Source: Termitomyces sp. T153
Taxonomy: Eukaryota; Basidiomycota; Agaricomycetes; Agaricales; Lyophyllaceae
Assembly: GCA_018296165.2 (NCBI GenBank)
Contig: JACKQL020000020.1
Location: 124,001 to 188,000 of the forward strand
Direction of reading: 5' to 3'
Length of the DNA stretch: 64,000 bases
This document shows, piece by piece, positions 1 to 10,803 of the stretch. Under the pieces are notes generated by a model. The model worked only from the letters and a program-made list of their open reading frames with translations. It searched no databases and was not told the DNA's origin. The position numbers were made by a program, and so were the translations under genes. Every line of letters begins with the position of its first letter. The stretch's first letter is position 1.

Positions 1-1205
1 TCCCCCCTAGGTGGTGGTAGGAAAAGACAGCCAGACCATGATTGAAGCATTGCTCAACCAATGCCCCCACCCAGCACACTACCTCCTTGACCAAGCCCAC
101 TTCATCGTAGAACTCTTCCACATCAAGCAAGACCATAGGGCTGGCCAGAGGCATGCAGCATGTTGGAAAGGACTGGGTGATATATCACCTCCGTTTTTCT
201 TTCACTGAGGTTGTTAATTTGCAGCACTTGCAACCTATGCAGAGTGAAGGTGTAAAAGAAGTAAACTCCCCTACAAGAGCACAGCAGTTGTAAACCATGT
301 CCCAATAGAGACAAGGTTGAGCAGCCACCATAGCAAACAGCCTCATATAGGCCATGTGTGCATGTGGTGTAGTCAGGGCAAGTGCCTGACCCAATACATA
401 TCTGAAGACTAAGCGGCAGTCTATGCATAATAAAGCATTGATGGCCACACTTGTGAACCTGAGTGGCTATGGTGCAGAATATACTGTGCCCACACATTGA
501 TGTTAAAGTGATGGCTGATCAGGACTTAAGTAAGTCCTGCTCCCCATGTGTTGTTATTTGTATGGCCAAGCATGGCTGATGAGCATGAAGGCAAGAGGAC
601 CAACTGCCAATGGTGGCCCTGACCTTCCATGGCCATCACCATGCCCATTGCAGAAGGTGTATTTTAAAATTTTAACGTTCTGATCATAATTTGTGGCAGT
701 GAACTTTTCAGAAGTTTGGCTTCTTGCTCTGCAAATGAGTACATGCTCATTTGACTTAGAAAAATGTAACATTTCTGTTATGGTTTGCACAGCTTATGGT
801 TCACACCTCATAAGTCAAAACTAGTCAATTGATCTTGTCTATGAAGTATGAAGTAAGGCACTGCCTTATGTAATTACAATATGAGTATTTAAAGGTAGCA
901 TCATGTGATGCTACTTAATAATAATATAAATAAATTAATATTAAGGAGTAATTGCTTCTGAGGGGTAACAGGCACTCTATTACAATATCTCCTATTATTT
1001 GATGATGCCTTAGAACCCATTTTTAGATTCATTGCTGCCTTCAGATGCTTGAAGCCAGTAGCAAGACAATTACACCAAACACCAAAATCACACCAAACAC
1101 AGGCACAGGAACCCCTGCCTCACTGCCCTCAGTGCCATAGATGCTGTAATGGAGTGTCCATTACTCTTCCTTACTTATATGATTACAATATTATTATTAT
1201 TATTA

Positions 1206-1247
<42 letters not shown>

Positions 1248-4200
1248 CATTATCCAGTAGCATCACCTGACACTACCTATAAATACTTTTACTATAATTA
1301 TGTAAGGCAGCACCTAACTTCATACTTTGCAAACAGAATCACAATTGGTTTTGACTTACAAAGTGTGAATCATAAGCTGTGCAACTTGCAACAGAAACAT
1401 TACATTTTTAAGTCAAACAAGTGTTGACTTGTTTGCAAAAGCAGAAGCTAAACTTCCAGAAAGAAGTTCACTCCCACTAGTTATGATCAGAACATTAGAA
1501 ATTTTCATGTTCAGCTTCCTCAATAGGCACTGTTGTGACCATGAAAGGTCAGGTGTTTGGGCCTAGGTCTGAACTAGAGTTCAATGGAGCTCTGCAGAGT
1601 GCTCCACATGAACCATTAGATCTTGCCATGTCACATCATGGCATGTGAAGAGAGAGTGGTGTGATGCCAGGAGGGCTGCCAGCAGCTACTCTCATTCAAC
1701 CAACTGTAGGCAGTCAGGCAGGCATCACAGCTGAGGGCACTTGAGTGCCCTCTATCCAGTTGTACCCAAAGGTAGAGCTGGAAGACATAGTAGTAACAGC
1801 AAGCAAGGGAAAACTCCCCTTGTATGCACCCACAGCATTGTGAGTGGAAGGTCTTAGATCCTTCTCGGTAACATGTGAGAATGTCATGACTCCTCTTGGG
1901 TGGTTATGCCACTGAAGAGTAGTGATGAGGACCCTCACAGAGCATGCAGCCCTGTACAATCACAAGTTGGACCTGCTATGAGCACAAGGCTAGCAGGACT
2001 ATCAGCATCATCAAAACAATTCCAGAGGATGTTGGTGACACTTCAGATACTGACTGTGAGGCTAACACAGATGACATCCTTCATCAGAGGGTGTTAGTGT
2101 TTTGGCAAGGGCAGGTTGAGGTTTAGCTGTGAGAGTAGCTAGGCACATAGTGATCCATTGGTTGCTAGGAGAAGGGATCATTCCAATTGATCTGGTAAAG
2201 TTCATGGAACTTTACATGCTGTTCTTGGCACAGGAAGTAGTGGACTACCTCTAGCACCAAGGCTGCAAGGATCTCAGGCATCATCTGTGATGCTTTTTGC
2301 CATTCATGGGTGAGGAATTGTTACCTTTGCTCTTTCCAGTCAATGAGCCATTGGCCTTACTCCAAGTATCATAAAAGCCTGGCAAAATGCCATGAGATTA
2401 TGTGGCTAGACAGGCTGCTGTAGACTGTCAGAGACAAGCTATAATGGGCATGTTGGTAGCAAATAGCATGGAATCAACAGAAGCCAGGTTGGTCATTACT
2501 GTTGAACAGCCCTTGGTGTACATAGAGCCACTGGATCTATATGGAGAGCCTTGACCTAAAAGATAGAATTGCCTTACAGCAATTCTGTAATAGTGATCTA
2601 GAGGACTTGGACAGTCCTTTGTGTATAATCAGGGAGTGGTGTTTTAAGGAGACACTGCATACAATGCTTGTCCTAGAGGGTACATTCCTCCTGAATAATC
2701 TCAGCCAGTAAAGTCTGAAGAGCATGACCATTGCTCTTCAAAGGAAGATGTGCATGTTAGGACTAGAACTAGCCCTGCAATGCATCAGAGACAGGCTGAT
2801 CAAGGAGGGAGTAACCCTCTGAGGTGGTCTGGCTACTCAGTAGGAGGTTGTAGAGACCCAGGACAGGATTTGCTCAGAGGTGAATCAGACTCCATGCCAC
2901 TACCTAGGCCTTGCTGAGAACCACCAGTCCCAGGAGGTGGTAGAGGACCTGGATGGGGACCACCCTATACAGGTTGAGGGCCATCACCACCCCCAGGTGG
3001 GGGCTCCCTAAACCCAGGAGGATTGGATGACTCTTCAGATGGTGATGGGGATGAAGATGTGGAATGTAGAGCTGAAAAAAGGAGGACTACAACCCTTCCT
3101 AAAAGACAGCCACAGAGGTTTTTTGATGCCTGCACAACATTGTGGACAGTTTGATACTCCAGAAGTGGAGGAGGCCCATGAATATCACTATCAAACAATA
3201 CACAGTTGGCTTGCAGTCTGACTGGCAATTCCTAATGGACTCAAGCTTAGGCAAAGGAATCCATCTAAATCTGTATATTTTATGCAGTAGCCCAGTATGG
3301 TGGAGATAAGCATGAATGTGAGAAAGTCCTAATTCATGGACTTTCTAGCCATGGGTGCACTGAAATGGTGCCTGTGATATATAATACATGTCAACAAGAC
3401 TTAGTCCCATTGGAGGTTTGAAGATGTGATTCTCAGATTGTATGATTGGTTTGTACAATCCTCAATGATGCAGGATGCTTGTGATGCATTCTGCAACATT
3501 GTGTATGCAATTAAAGAGAGAGTGCAAGGCTTCTATAATACTTTGCTGGACCATGCTCTAGACATGGCCATATTCCCTGACAAATTCACAATTTGTGAGT
3601 GGTTTTGAGAGGGGATACTCTCTGATGTACTTGTCACATTAATATGTGATGGCAGACTTGCTCCCAAAGTGAATACTATGGAGGAATTTGTTTAAAAATA
3701 GTCTCAAGACTGGAGCATATTACTTAGAGTGCAGCATGAAAAGTCAGGCCAGGCATACTCTGTTGCTATCAGTGGCATAGTCTTCAAAGTTTGTCTCTAC
3801 CCTGTCCATCCCAACCACCATTGTTACTTCCCTGCCCCAGTCCTCCTGAGGGAAGGTCATCTCAATCACCATTGCTGTGGTAGTCCTCTCCTCAATGGCT
3901 ACTACTGCCATCACTTCCTCCCAGATCACCATCTGCTTGTGCAGTTTGCTTCACAAACTGTCAGTGCATCTTGTCCATTAGCAGTATTCCTTCAAATACT
4001 GCTCCTTGGTCATCTACCAAGGAATATCCTTGCACTCTCAAGTCCTGGTTTTGCATCCATTGATATGCCACTCAGTTCTGAAAATTGGTAGTGAGGAGTA
4101 TCCTCATCTGGACTGCTGGTGTCAAGGATTCATCCTTGATTTTCACTTGAAGAGTGTGGACATCCTCTAAATACTCATATGATGGATTTACCACCACAAG

Positions 4201-5232
4201 TTGTGGTTATGGTCTCCACAATTGACAGTAGTGTAGTTGAGTGCCCCACAAACCTATACTGGTGTTGCCCAACTGCTTGCCAAGCAGCAAACTGCTCATC
4301 TGTCTCTCCTATCTGGTAGGGAGCAAAGATATTGCTCATGGCCTCCTGCAAATGAAGCAACTCTGCATGTTGTGCAGGGATTGTTGGAATCAACTCAGCA
4401 TCATTAGGCATTGACATTGCTAAATGTACTTGTCTTGACTTTCAAACACAGTAGCTTCTTGCTTCCAAGTCCATGATTTTGAGATAAAATGCAATATATT
4501 CATTGGTCCCACTCATGGGGACCATTCCTCCTTATAATTCCAATAATTGGATGTGTTTTCTGATGTACAATCATATTCTTGCTTTAGTACTGTCCTTTAC
4601 AATCTCTGGATACTTTTTCCAGATGAGTGCTATCTGAATATCCATAGTTTGGCTATACCTCTCATCTTCTTCCTCATCCAAGGTTTCTTCTATCACTGTG
4701 GCCTGCTGTCATTTTTGAACCACCTGATATTGCCACCCTTCAACCTGGACAGGTTCACATTATGTCAATGGAGTGAACTCTATTAGTAATCTCCACAAAT
4801 TGTTCACTGCTTGCTCTTGGGTTTTTTCCCAAGACACCCCAGCTGTTCCTGGGGCCCCTGCCCTGAATGGCAATGGATTCATGCTCCATGACTTACTCAT
4901 CTCCACTTGTTCTACTTGGTTCCTCTGCCCAGTCCTGGCAAGTAGATGACTGGTGAAGATTCCACTATTGCCTGCAGCTCTTGGTGCTGCCCTTGCTTCA
5001 GCTCCAACAGTACTAAGCAGGGAACTGTCTTAGGCATTCCCCCTAGCATATCTTGTCCAACAGGTGTCACACCCTGATCACTCCCCTTTCCTTGCACTAG
5101 CCATTGGGTGTTTTTGGATGTAGGTTCAGTGTCATCAACAACTGCTGTCCCCTGTCCAAGATGGCATAACCATCCTGGTCAAGGTGCATGGGTTTGGCAT
5201 GTGATCCCATGCCAACATGGTCAGCATGGTTC
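1..5232. other. Old repeat-like DNA, no recognisable gene
   Basis: All six frames are short and stop-rich. CpG is scarce and TpG/CpA abundant, as in the decayed elements further right. A minus-strand stretch at about 4175-5097 gives several moderately long open segments that could be one decayed coding region, interrupted at 5233 by solo LTR A and perhaps continuing at 6427-6528, but I recognise no domain in it. I see no RNA gene here. Confidence 0.5.
1188..1252. repeat. (ATT)n microsatellite
   Basis: About 65 bp of almost uninterrupted ATT/TTA trinucleotide repeat, with one ATATT interruption near the left end. The Leu-, Ile- and Tyr-rich open frames across it are artefacts of the repeat. 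Confidence 0.95.
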
Positions 5233-6421
5233 TGTCAGGTTCCGCTGACCTCAGGGGCTCAGCTGCACTGGGCAAGTCCTTACTAGGTGGGTGTGATCCC
5301 ATTGCATTGGTAACCGAACACTCAAAAACGTTCCGGGCACTGATGGCTTGTGCAGATAGTCGGTGGGATGTGACCCGGACAGATCCAGGGAGGTCCGGAG
5401 AAGTCGGATTGCGAGGAAATGGGACGGTCTTGGCGGGGTTCAGGCAGAAGACCGTATGGGGGATTCGCGGAAGCAAAGGAGTAGGTGGCTGTGTGATCAA
5501 TGGGAGTGGAGCCGGGGCTTGATGGGAGATCAATTGGAGTTGATGGAGTCCAGGACCGAGCGAAGAGTGAGGTTTGGACCTGGTGAAAGAGTATCGGGGT
5601 TCATGATTGTACCCGCGGAGTTCATGAGGTTGTTAAGGTTGATGAAGACTTGGGCGCAACGGCCGGACGGAGTCACCGAGACAGTGTCAGACGAATGGAA
5701 TGGAGTTGATATGGAACAAGAGTAGATTTGAGTGGAGATACGAAACAATAACAAGAACAATAACGAAATGGAGACAAGACAAGACCGGGAGACTGAGATA
5801 AGACCGGGAGACTGAGATAAGGAAAATGAGACACAAAACACGAAACACAAAGCATGAGAAGGAATCAATCAGACCATAGGTAACGTTAAGCAATATCAAG
5901 ACTAGAGTATGAAGAGCTACTTGACGGCTTATATACTGACTACCGGAGAGCTTCGGAGTACGTCGGCTGCAGCGGCAGGGCTTGGCGGAGCTCGACGGAG
6001 TGGGTGGGTGTCAGTTGCGATTGAGGATCGGGCCGCGCTGATACGTTGATGGGATCATTTGGGAATGCGGGTCGCCCCGAGGTTGTTGTGATACTCCGGA
6101 ATGGGTCGGAGGAACCAGGGTGTTGAGTTGATGAGGGGTGGCAAAGATCGGGAACAGCAGGGGTGGTTCTTGGGGTTTGGGAGATCCAGGGTAAGTGTCA
6201 GTGGCTGCGGGAAAGGCGTCAAAGTTGGCTAGGGGGCCATCGGAGTTGGCCAGGGGGCCGCCAGAGTTAGCTGGGGAGGCGTCGGAGTTAGCCGGGGAGG
6301 CATCGGAGTTAGCCAAAATAGGCGTGGGGCATGGGCGGCAGTTTGGCGGAGCATTGGGGGTTTTTGGGGAATTGGGGGTTTGCTGGACGACATGCGGGGG
6401 TCCAGGGGACGGGTCGTGACA
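5233..6421 (-). mobile_element. Solo LTR A (1,189 bp)
   Basis: One of five copies of a 1.14-1.19 kb sequence with LTR-like ends. On the minus strand it begins TGTCACGACCC and ends GGAACCTGACA. It is flanked by the perfect 5-bp target duplication GGTTC (5228-5232 and 6422-6426). A TATATAAG motif lies inside, in the context GTCAGTATATAAG on the minus strand. Short GC-rich repeats of about 21 bp (positions about 6215-6320) give a false repetitive open frame. No internal retrotransposon region is attached, so it is read as a solo LTR left by LTR-LTR recombination. CpG is still frequent, so the insertion is probably young. Confidence 0.88.
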
Positions 6422-7229
6422 GGTTCTTGGATTGAAGTTTTATAAACTGATGTCAAAGCTAATCTAGCTTTGAATGGATATAGTTGGGCTCTTTGGGTTT
6501 TATACAAGTACCATGTTGGGTACTTCAAAAAATGTAATGTTGTTACAGGTAAGTTGTCTTGAGTTCACACCAATACAGAAGTATTCCAATTGTTTGTATT
6601 CCTGTATGTAGTGTAAAAACAAAAAGATTAAGCTTAAGTAAGCTAAGTAGGTATATCTGAATAGCAATAAAAAAAGTGTAATTAATACTAAATAAATTAG
6701 GATAACTTCTAATTAGTCCAGCCCCATTACAGATCTCCTCAACATCAACACTTCAAAAAACACTTCAAAACTTTGCCAGCTAGAGGAAACTGACCTCTTA
6801 GATGATGAAGAGCTGCCTGACATTGCTAGCAATGATGGCAACTAGCACAGCCCCTTTCTTTTGCTAAGCTCTTATACCTTTTCTTGATTTCTTCATACTA
6901 TACTGAAAACTATCAAAAATACTCAACAGACTTTATTTCTTTTGCTATCATTTCTTGTCACTACCTCAAGATGCAGTGCTATGCCTTTGCTAAGCCACCT
7001 TGCACAAACCTACAGGGGTTTTCTTGCTATGATGATCTACTGAGCATCTCCCTGCCAAGTCTTTTTGCTATCACTATGTGTTTCTTTACTATATTTCTTG
7101 CTTTTGCTTCCCTGTTGCTAGCACTAAGTCCTTGAGCATTAGCAAACTTGTCTTACTTCTTACTTGTCACATAGTTGCTGAGATAGTACATTTTATTGCT
7201 CCTGAAGAGGGTGCTATGTATATATTACA

Positions 7230-7328
7230 AAGACCCCTTAAAGGAGTCAGTCTGTATGTAAAGGCCACTTAAGGGGGCTAGTCTGTCCACAATTCTACAA
7301 GATAAAGACCCCTTAAGGGGGTCAGTCT
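7230..7328. repeat. Three spaced palindromic repeats, core CCCCTTAAGGGG
   Basis: Three copies of a 24-25 bp motif of the form AAGACCCCTTAAGGGGGTCA plus GTCT lie at 7230-7254, 7261-7284 and 7304-7328. The third is a perfect palindrome around TTAA (GACCCC TTAA GGGGTC); the other two are diverged. Function unknown; repeated protein sites or the end of a decayed element are both possible. Confidence 0.6.
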
Positions 7329-7596
7329 ACAGTGTCCAAGTCCATGGTGGTGTTGAGAGGCTTGAAGTTACTTGAAGGCAGCAAAGGAGGGCTAACTAGC
7401 ACTAGGTCACTCTCTTGCAGGCCATTCTCCATTTGCTAAGTGGTGTCACAGTTGCCTTGCAACTGCTGGAGTGTCTGCACCATTCTCTCCAGCACCTAGT
7501 AGTGCATTCTTGCAGCCACCAGATCCTGTTCTGCAGCCTCTAGCTCCCTAGTGAACATTGCTTCAGCCATTGCTACCCTTTTCTAGTTGTGTTGGC

Positions 7597-8280
7597 TCAC
7601 AAATTCAGAGCCAAAACTTGTGCAATGAAGCCATTCCCAAGCCACTCCAAGTCCTCCAGCATTGCTTGGAAGTGGGGAAAGTGGTCCACTTGCCAGGTCA
7701 CTAGCAAAGTGTTAGCTAAGGTTAGTAGTGGCAGAAGTGAAAGACTCATGGAAGCTGCTTGCCAGGGACATGGAGTTTTGCTGGCACTAGACCTACCAGG
7801 TATTGCTAGGACCAGTGACTGACCCTTCTTTCTGCTCCTCCATTTCAGGCTCCTAGCAACCATCATTGCTACATCATGCCATTCCACTAGCTCCCTCTTG
7901 CCTTCATCTCTACTAGTGCCCTCTCTCTGTGCCTCCTGCCCTTCCCCCTCATTGCTATTCTCTACTACCTCTTGGTTCTTCCCCTTCTCCTTAGACTCTA
8001 CTGGCCCTCCAGTTGTAGTCTTGTTGTGCATTGTGGGCAAGTTTAAGCTTGACTGCTTGATGGCAATAGAAAGGCCTGCCACCACTAGCACTCTCTGCAC
8101 TATACCAAACTCCCATGCACATTGCACATGGGCAGCCTGAGCATAGGTGCTGGCAACCTTCAAGCCACCTCTGCTGCAAAGAGTCTTGAGCTTCTTGGAA
8201 CATGCCTTCTTGATGGCATCACAGCCATAACATGGTTGGCCCCCAGTCAAGTGCCAACATGACTCAGAGTCATTGGTCAA
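7597..8280 (-). CDS. Hypothetical protein with cysteine motif (doubtful gene)
   Basis: An open frame of 227 codons from an ATG at 8280. Near the N-terminus is a cysteine pattern: CYGCDAIKKACSKK (C-x2-C-x6-C), preceded by another Cys in SESCWHL, and the frame upstream of this ATG adds a further C-x2-C. This spacing recalls Zn-binding N-termini of fungal Zn2Cys6-type proteins, but the full six-Cys pattern is not present. The middle is charged and Glu/Lys-rich (about residues 95-130) and the C-terminal part is hydrophobic. It sits in repeat-like DNA next to nothing recognisable. It may be a decayed transposon-associated gene. I do not assign a function. Confidence 0.3.
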   Translation of the reverse strand: MTNDSESCWHLTGGQPCYGCDAIKKACSKKLKTLCSRGGLKVASTYAQAAHVQCAWEFGIVQRVLVVAGLSIAIKQSSLNLPTMHNKTTTGGPVESKEKGKNQEVVENSNEGEGQEAQREGTSRDEGKRELVEWHDVAMMVARSLKWRSRKKGQSLVLAIPGRSSASKTPCPWQAASMSLSLLPLLTLANTLLVTWQVDHFPHFQAMLEDLEWLGNGFIAQVLALNL

Positions 8281-9465
8281 CCAACACTTGTCACACTGAC
8301 AATGGCATTAGCAACTGTCACTATCAGAAAATAAGAAACTCACCATGCCATGTTGCTTCAGAAATGCCTGCCTTGCCACACTGCTACCTTCTGCTTTGAC
8401 CCAATCTCCATCATACCTGCCCTCACCCTTTGTCCAACATGGTGGACTGCTTCTGTATTATAAAGTTAATGTTAGTGGTAACAGATTCATTTACTGTAGC
8501 ATGTATGGTAAGTTGAGCAAAATGTTCATTGCCTTTTCTCATATCTCATCTATTTGGTTGTTTCTGCATAATTCATAACCTAGGCTCTCCAACACCACCC
8601 AAACTTACATGAGCTCAGAAAGTACACAAGACCAACTATCCATCTGGCAGTGATGCACATGTGGTTGCTCAAGGACACACTTTCACTAGCCCTCATTCCA
8701 GCTAACTAGGGGCTGGTCTAGGATGAGCTGGATCCAATCAACAGTCTTTAACAGCCACTATGAAACTTATGCATGAGCATCTCAAATAATGGTCAAGTAG
8801 TCCATTACTCACAGGCTCAGCCCAAGAACTTGATCTGAGTTCTGGTATGACGTTGAAGATTCCTATCTTTGAGGCACTCCAGTCAATCCATGCCACAACC
8901 TAGTGCTTTAGCTCTGTAAAAGAGCACAATGGAACAATCCACAAAGTTTTAGCTAGCACTGATTCTAGTACTCCACCAGTACCATGACACTAGATCCTTT
9001 CTTGGTCAGTTTCCTTGAGTCATGAATTATTGTAAAGCAACTCACAGCCTCCTGCACATGTTCAAGAATGATGCCAACATATTTGGCCTTCCTGTACTGT
9101 CCCCTCCACAAGTGGTCTGAGCCATGCTGACAGAACAGCCCAGTGTGAACAACCTTTAGCTTCAGTGAGTACTTGAAGCTTTCTTTGTGTTTACAGCATT
9201 GATGATTGATGCACCAATTTTCTTGTTTCCTTCAATCAAGGGAATGATATCACTGAGCAAGATGTCAATGTTGCAAATGCATTGTCTTCCCCATGCCATA
9301 CAGGTGAGAGCTTCCCTTGTCTCTGTTTTGTCTGGAATGCAGGGAGGCATGAGTGAGGAATATCAATGTCAATGCAATTTTTTGAGCTATCATGCTCTAT
9401 GATGCCTGTACCACTTCTGTATGTCAATTTACATCTCAAACTATCAGAATCCTCAAATAAAGGCT

Positions 9466-9727
9466 CTTGAATGGCCTTTCTCACTGCCTCAAATGCTCGC
9501 AATTCTTCCTCAAATTCACAAAATTTTTGCCTCAAATCCCCAAAGTTTGGACCTAGATTTTGCAAGATTTTCCCTCTAAATCCCCTCTATGGCAGACAAT
9601 GCTCTCGAATGGCCTTTCTCAGTGCCTCAAATGCTCAAAATTCTTCTTCACAAAATTTTTGCCCAGATCCCCGGACCTAGATTTTGCGAAATTTTCCCCT
9701 CGAATCCCCTATAAGTATGGCAGACAA
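9466..9727. repeat. Two-copy direct repeat of about 130 bp
   Basis: The stretch starting GAATGGCCTTTCTCA at about 9470 is repeated from about 9603, each copy running through GGACCTAGATTTTGC to a GGCAGACAA motif. The copies differ by small deletions and transitions. The array ends just before the 5' end of Helitron copy 1 at 9761. Confidence 0.7.
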
Positions 9728-9760
9728 GGATTGGCGGGAGCTTCCTGGGCCTTTAGAGAA

Positions 9761-9798
9761 TCTATATACTATGCGACGACCCCTGGGAAAGTGGCTGT
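9761..9798 (+). other. Helitron 5' terminus
   Basis: TCTATATACTATGCGACG and about 20 further bases match the minus-strand start of Helitron 2 at 31828 (TCTATAATATATGCGACG). Both begin with the TC dinucleotide typical of Helitrons and follow a host A. Confidence 0.75.
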
Positions 9799-10803
9799 GC
9801 CTCAATCTTCCAACAACCTGGGAAGATTCCTTATGTAATGCTTATGTAAAATTACGTAAGTTGGCTGGCCTCTAATTTTCGGCCTTTTCCTTTGGTGTGT
9901 GGCAAAGATCAATCATCGCACCGAATCACTCTTTCTTTTGACCTCTCTTTCCAATCTGAAGCATCAACCATTCTCTCTGCTCTGATACTGTGAGAAGAAA
10001 CTTTGATTGGCCTGATAGACTCTGCTGACCCTCTTTTGGAGGTTTTTACTCTTAACTGGCCATGTATGCTCTACTTTTTGTCATCTCCAATCACTGATCA
10101 TAGCTGATAACCAGATTTTCACTATTGCATCCTTCTTTAGACTTTTTCTGAGCATTGAGTAGCTTTCTCTTCTTTCAGGTGAGCTTTCTTTTCTTTGCTT
10201 AATTGTTCAATGGCTGATTTTGGTGGTTGTTTCTATATTGAAGCTGAATTGGGCTAGGTATACTCCCTTTCTGAGTGTAACTTTTATGGACTAATCATGG
10301 CTGAAATCAGACTTCACTACATTCTTCATTAGGCTCCTTTTCTGAGTGTTCAGTAGCTTTGCAGGTATGCTTTTTCTATATTTGTCTGAGAACTAATTCA
10401 AGTATTATCCATTTTCTTTTCTAACCAGTTATTGGCTTTCTGCTTTTAAGGTAGATCTCTTTCTCTGGGTTGATTGAAAGTTGATCTTCATGTTCTTTCA
10501 TTAGAATTTTGGATTGGATTTTATCTTCAAATTATATTTGAGCCATTTTATATGTGGCTCTCATTCAGGTAAGATAGAAATGTTCCCTGCTTATTAAAGA
10601 CTGTACTTGACTGATAATTTGGTAGTTTCTGTTCTCTGGCCTTTACTGCTGTAATCCTTCACTTTTGAACAGTTGTTGAGTATGTATCTAATTTTTTTAA
10701 AAAATTATAATAGTTATCATCAGCTTGAATTTAGGGTTAATCATCACTTTTTATTGGGGGCTTCCAATACTTCCTATCAATTTTCCTTGAAAGGTACTGT
10801 CAT

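Larger units (their letters stand above)
6427..9465. other. Repeat-like DNA without recognised genes, apart from one hypothetical ORF
   Basis: AT-rich, CpG-poor sequence. It contains three spaced palindromic repeats (7230-7328) and an open frame on the minus strand (7597-8280), both listed separately. Nothing else in it could be assigned to a known family by eye. Confidence 0.45.

Noticed and set aside
1049..1427. Leu-, Ile- and Tyr-run proteins
   Set aside because: Translation of the (ATT)n microsatellite.
6011..6528. Proline/serine-rich repetitive proteins with repeated NSDASPA-like units
   Set aside because: The frames lie inside solo LTR A, in a GC-rich minisatellite shared by all five LTR copies and open in different frames in each, so they are not genes.
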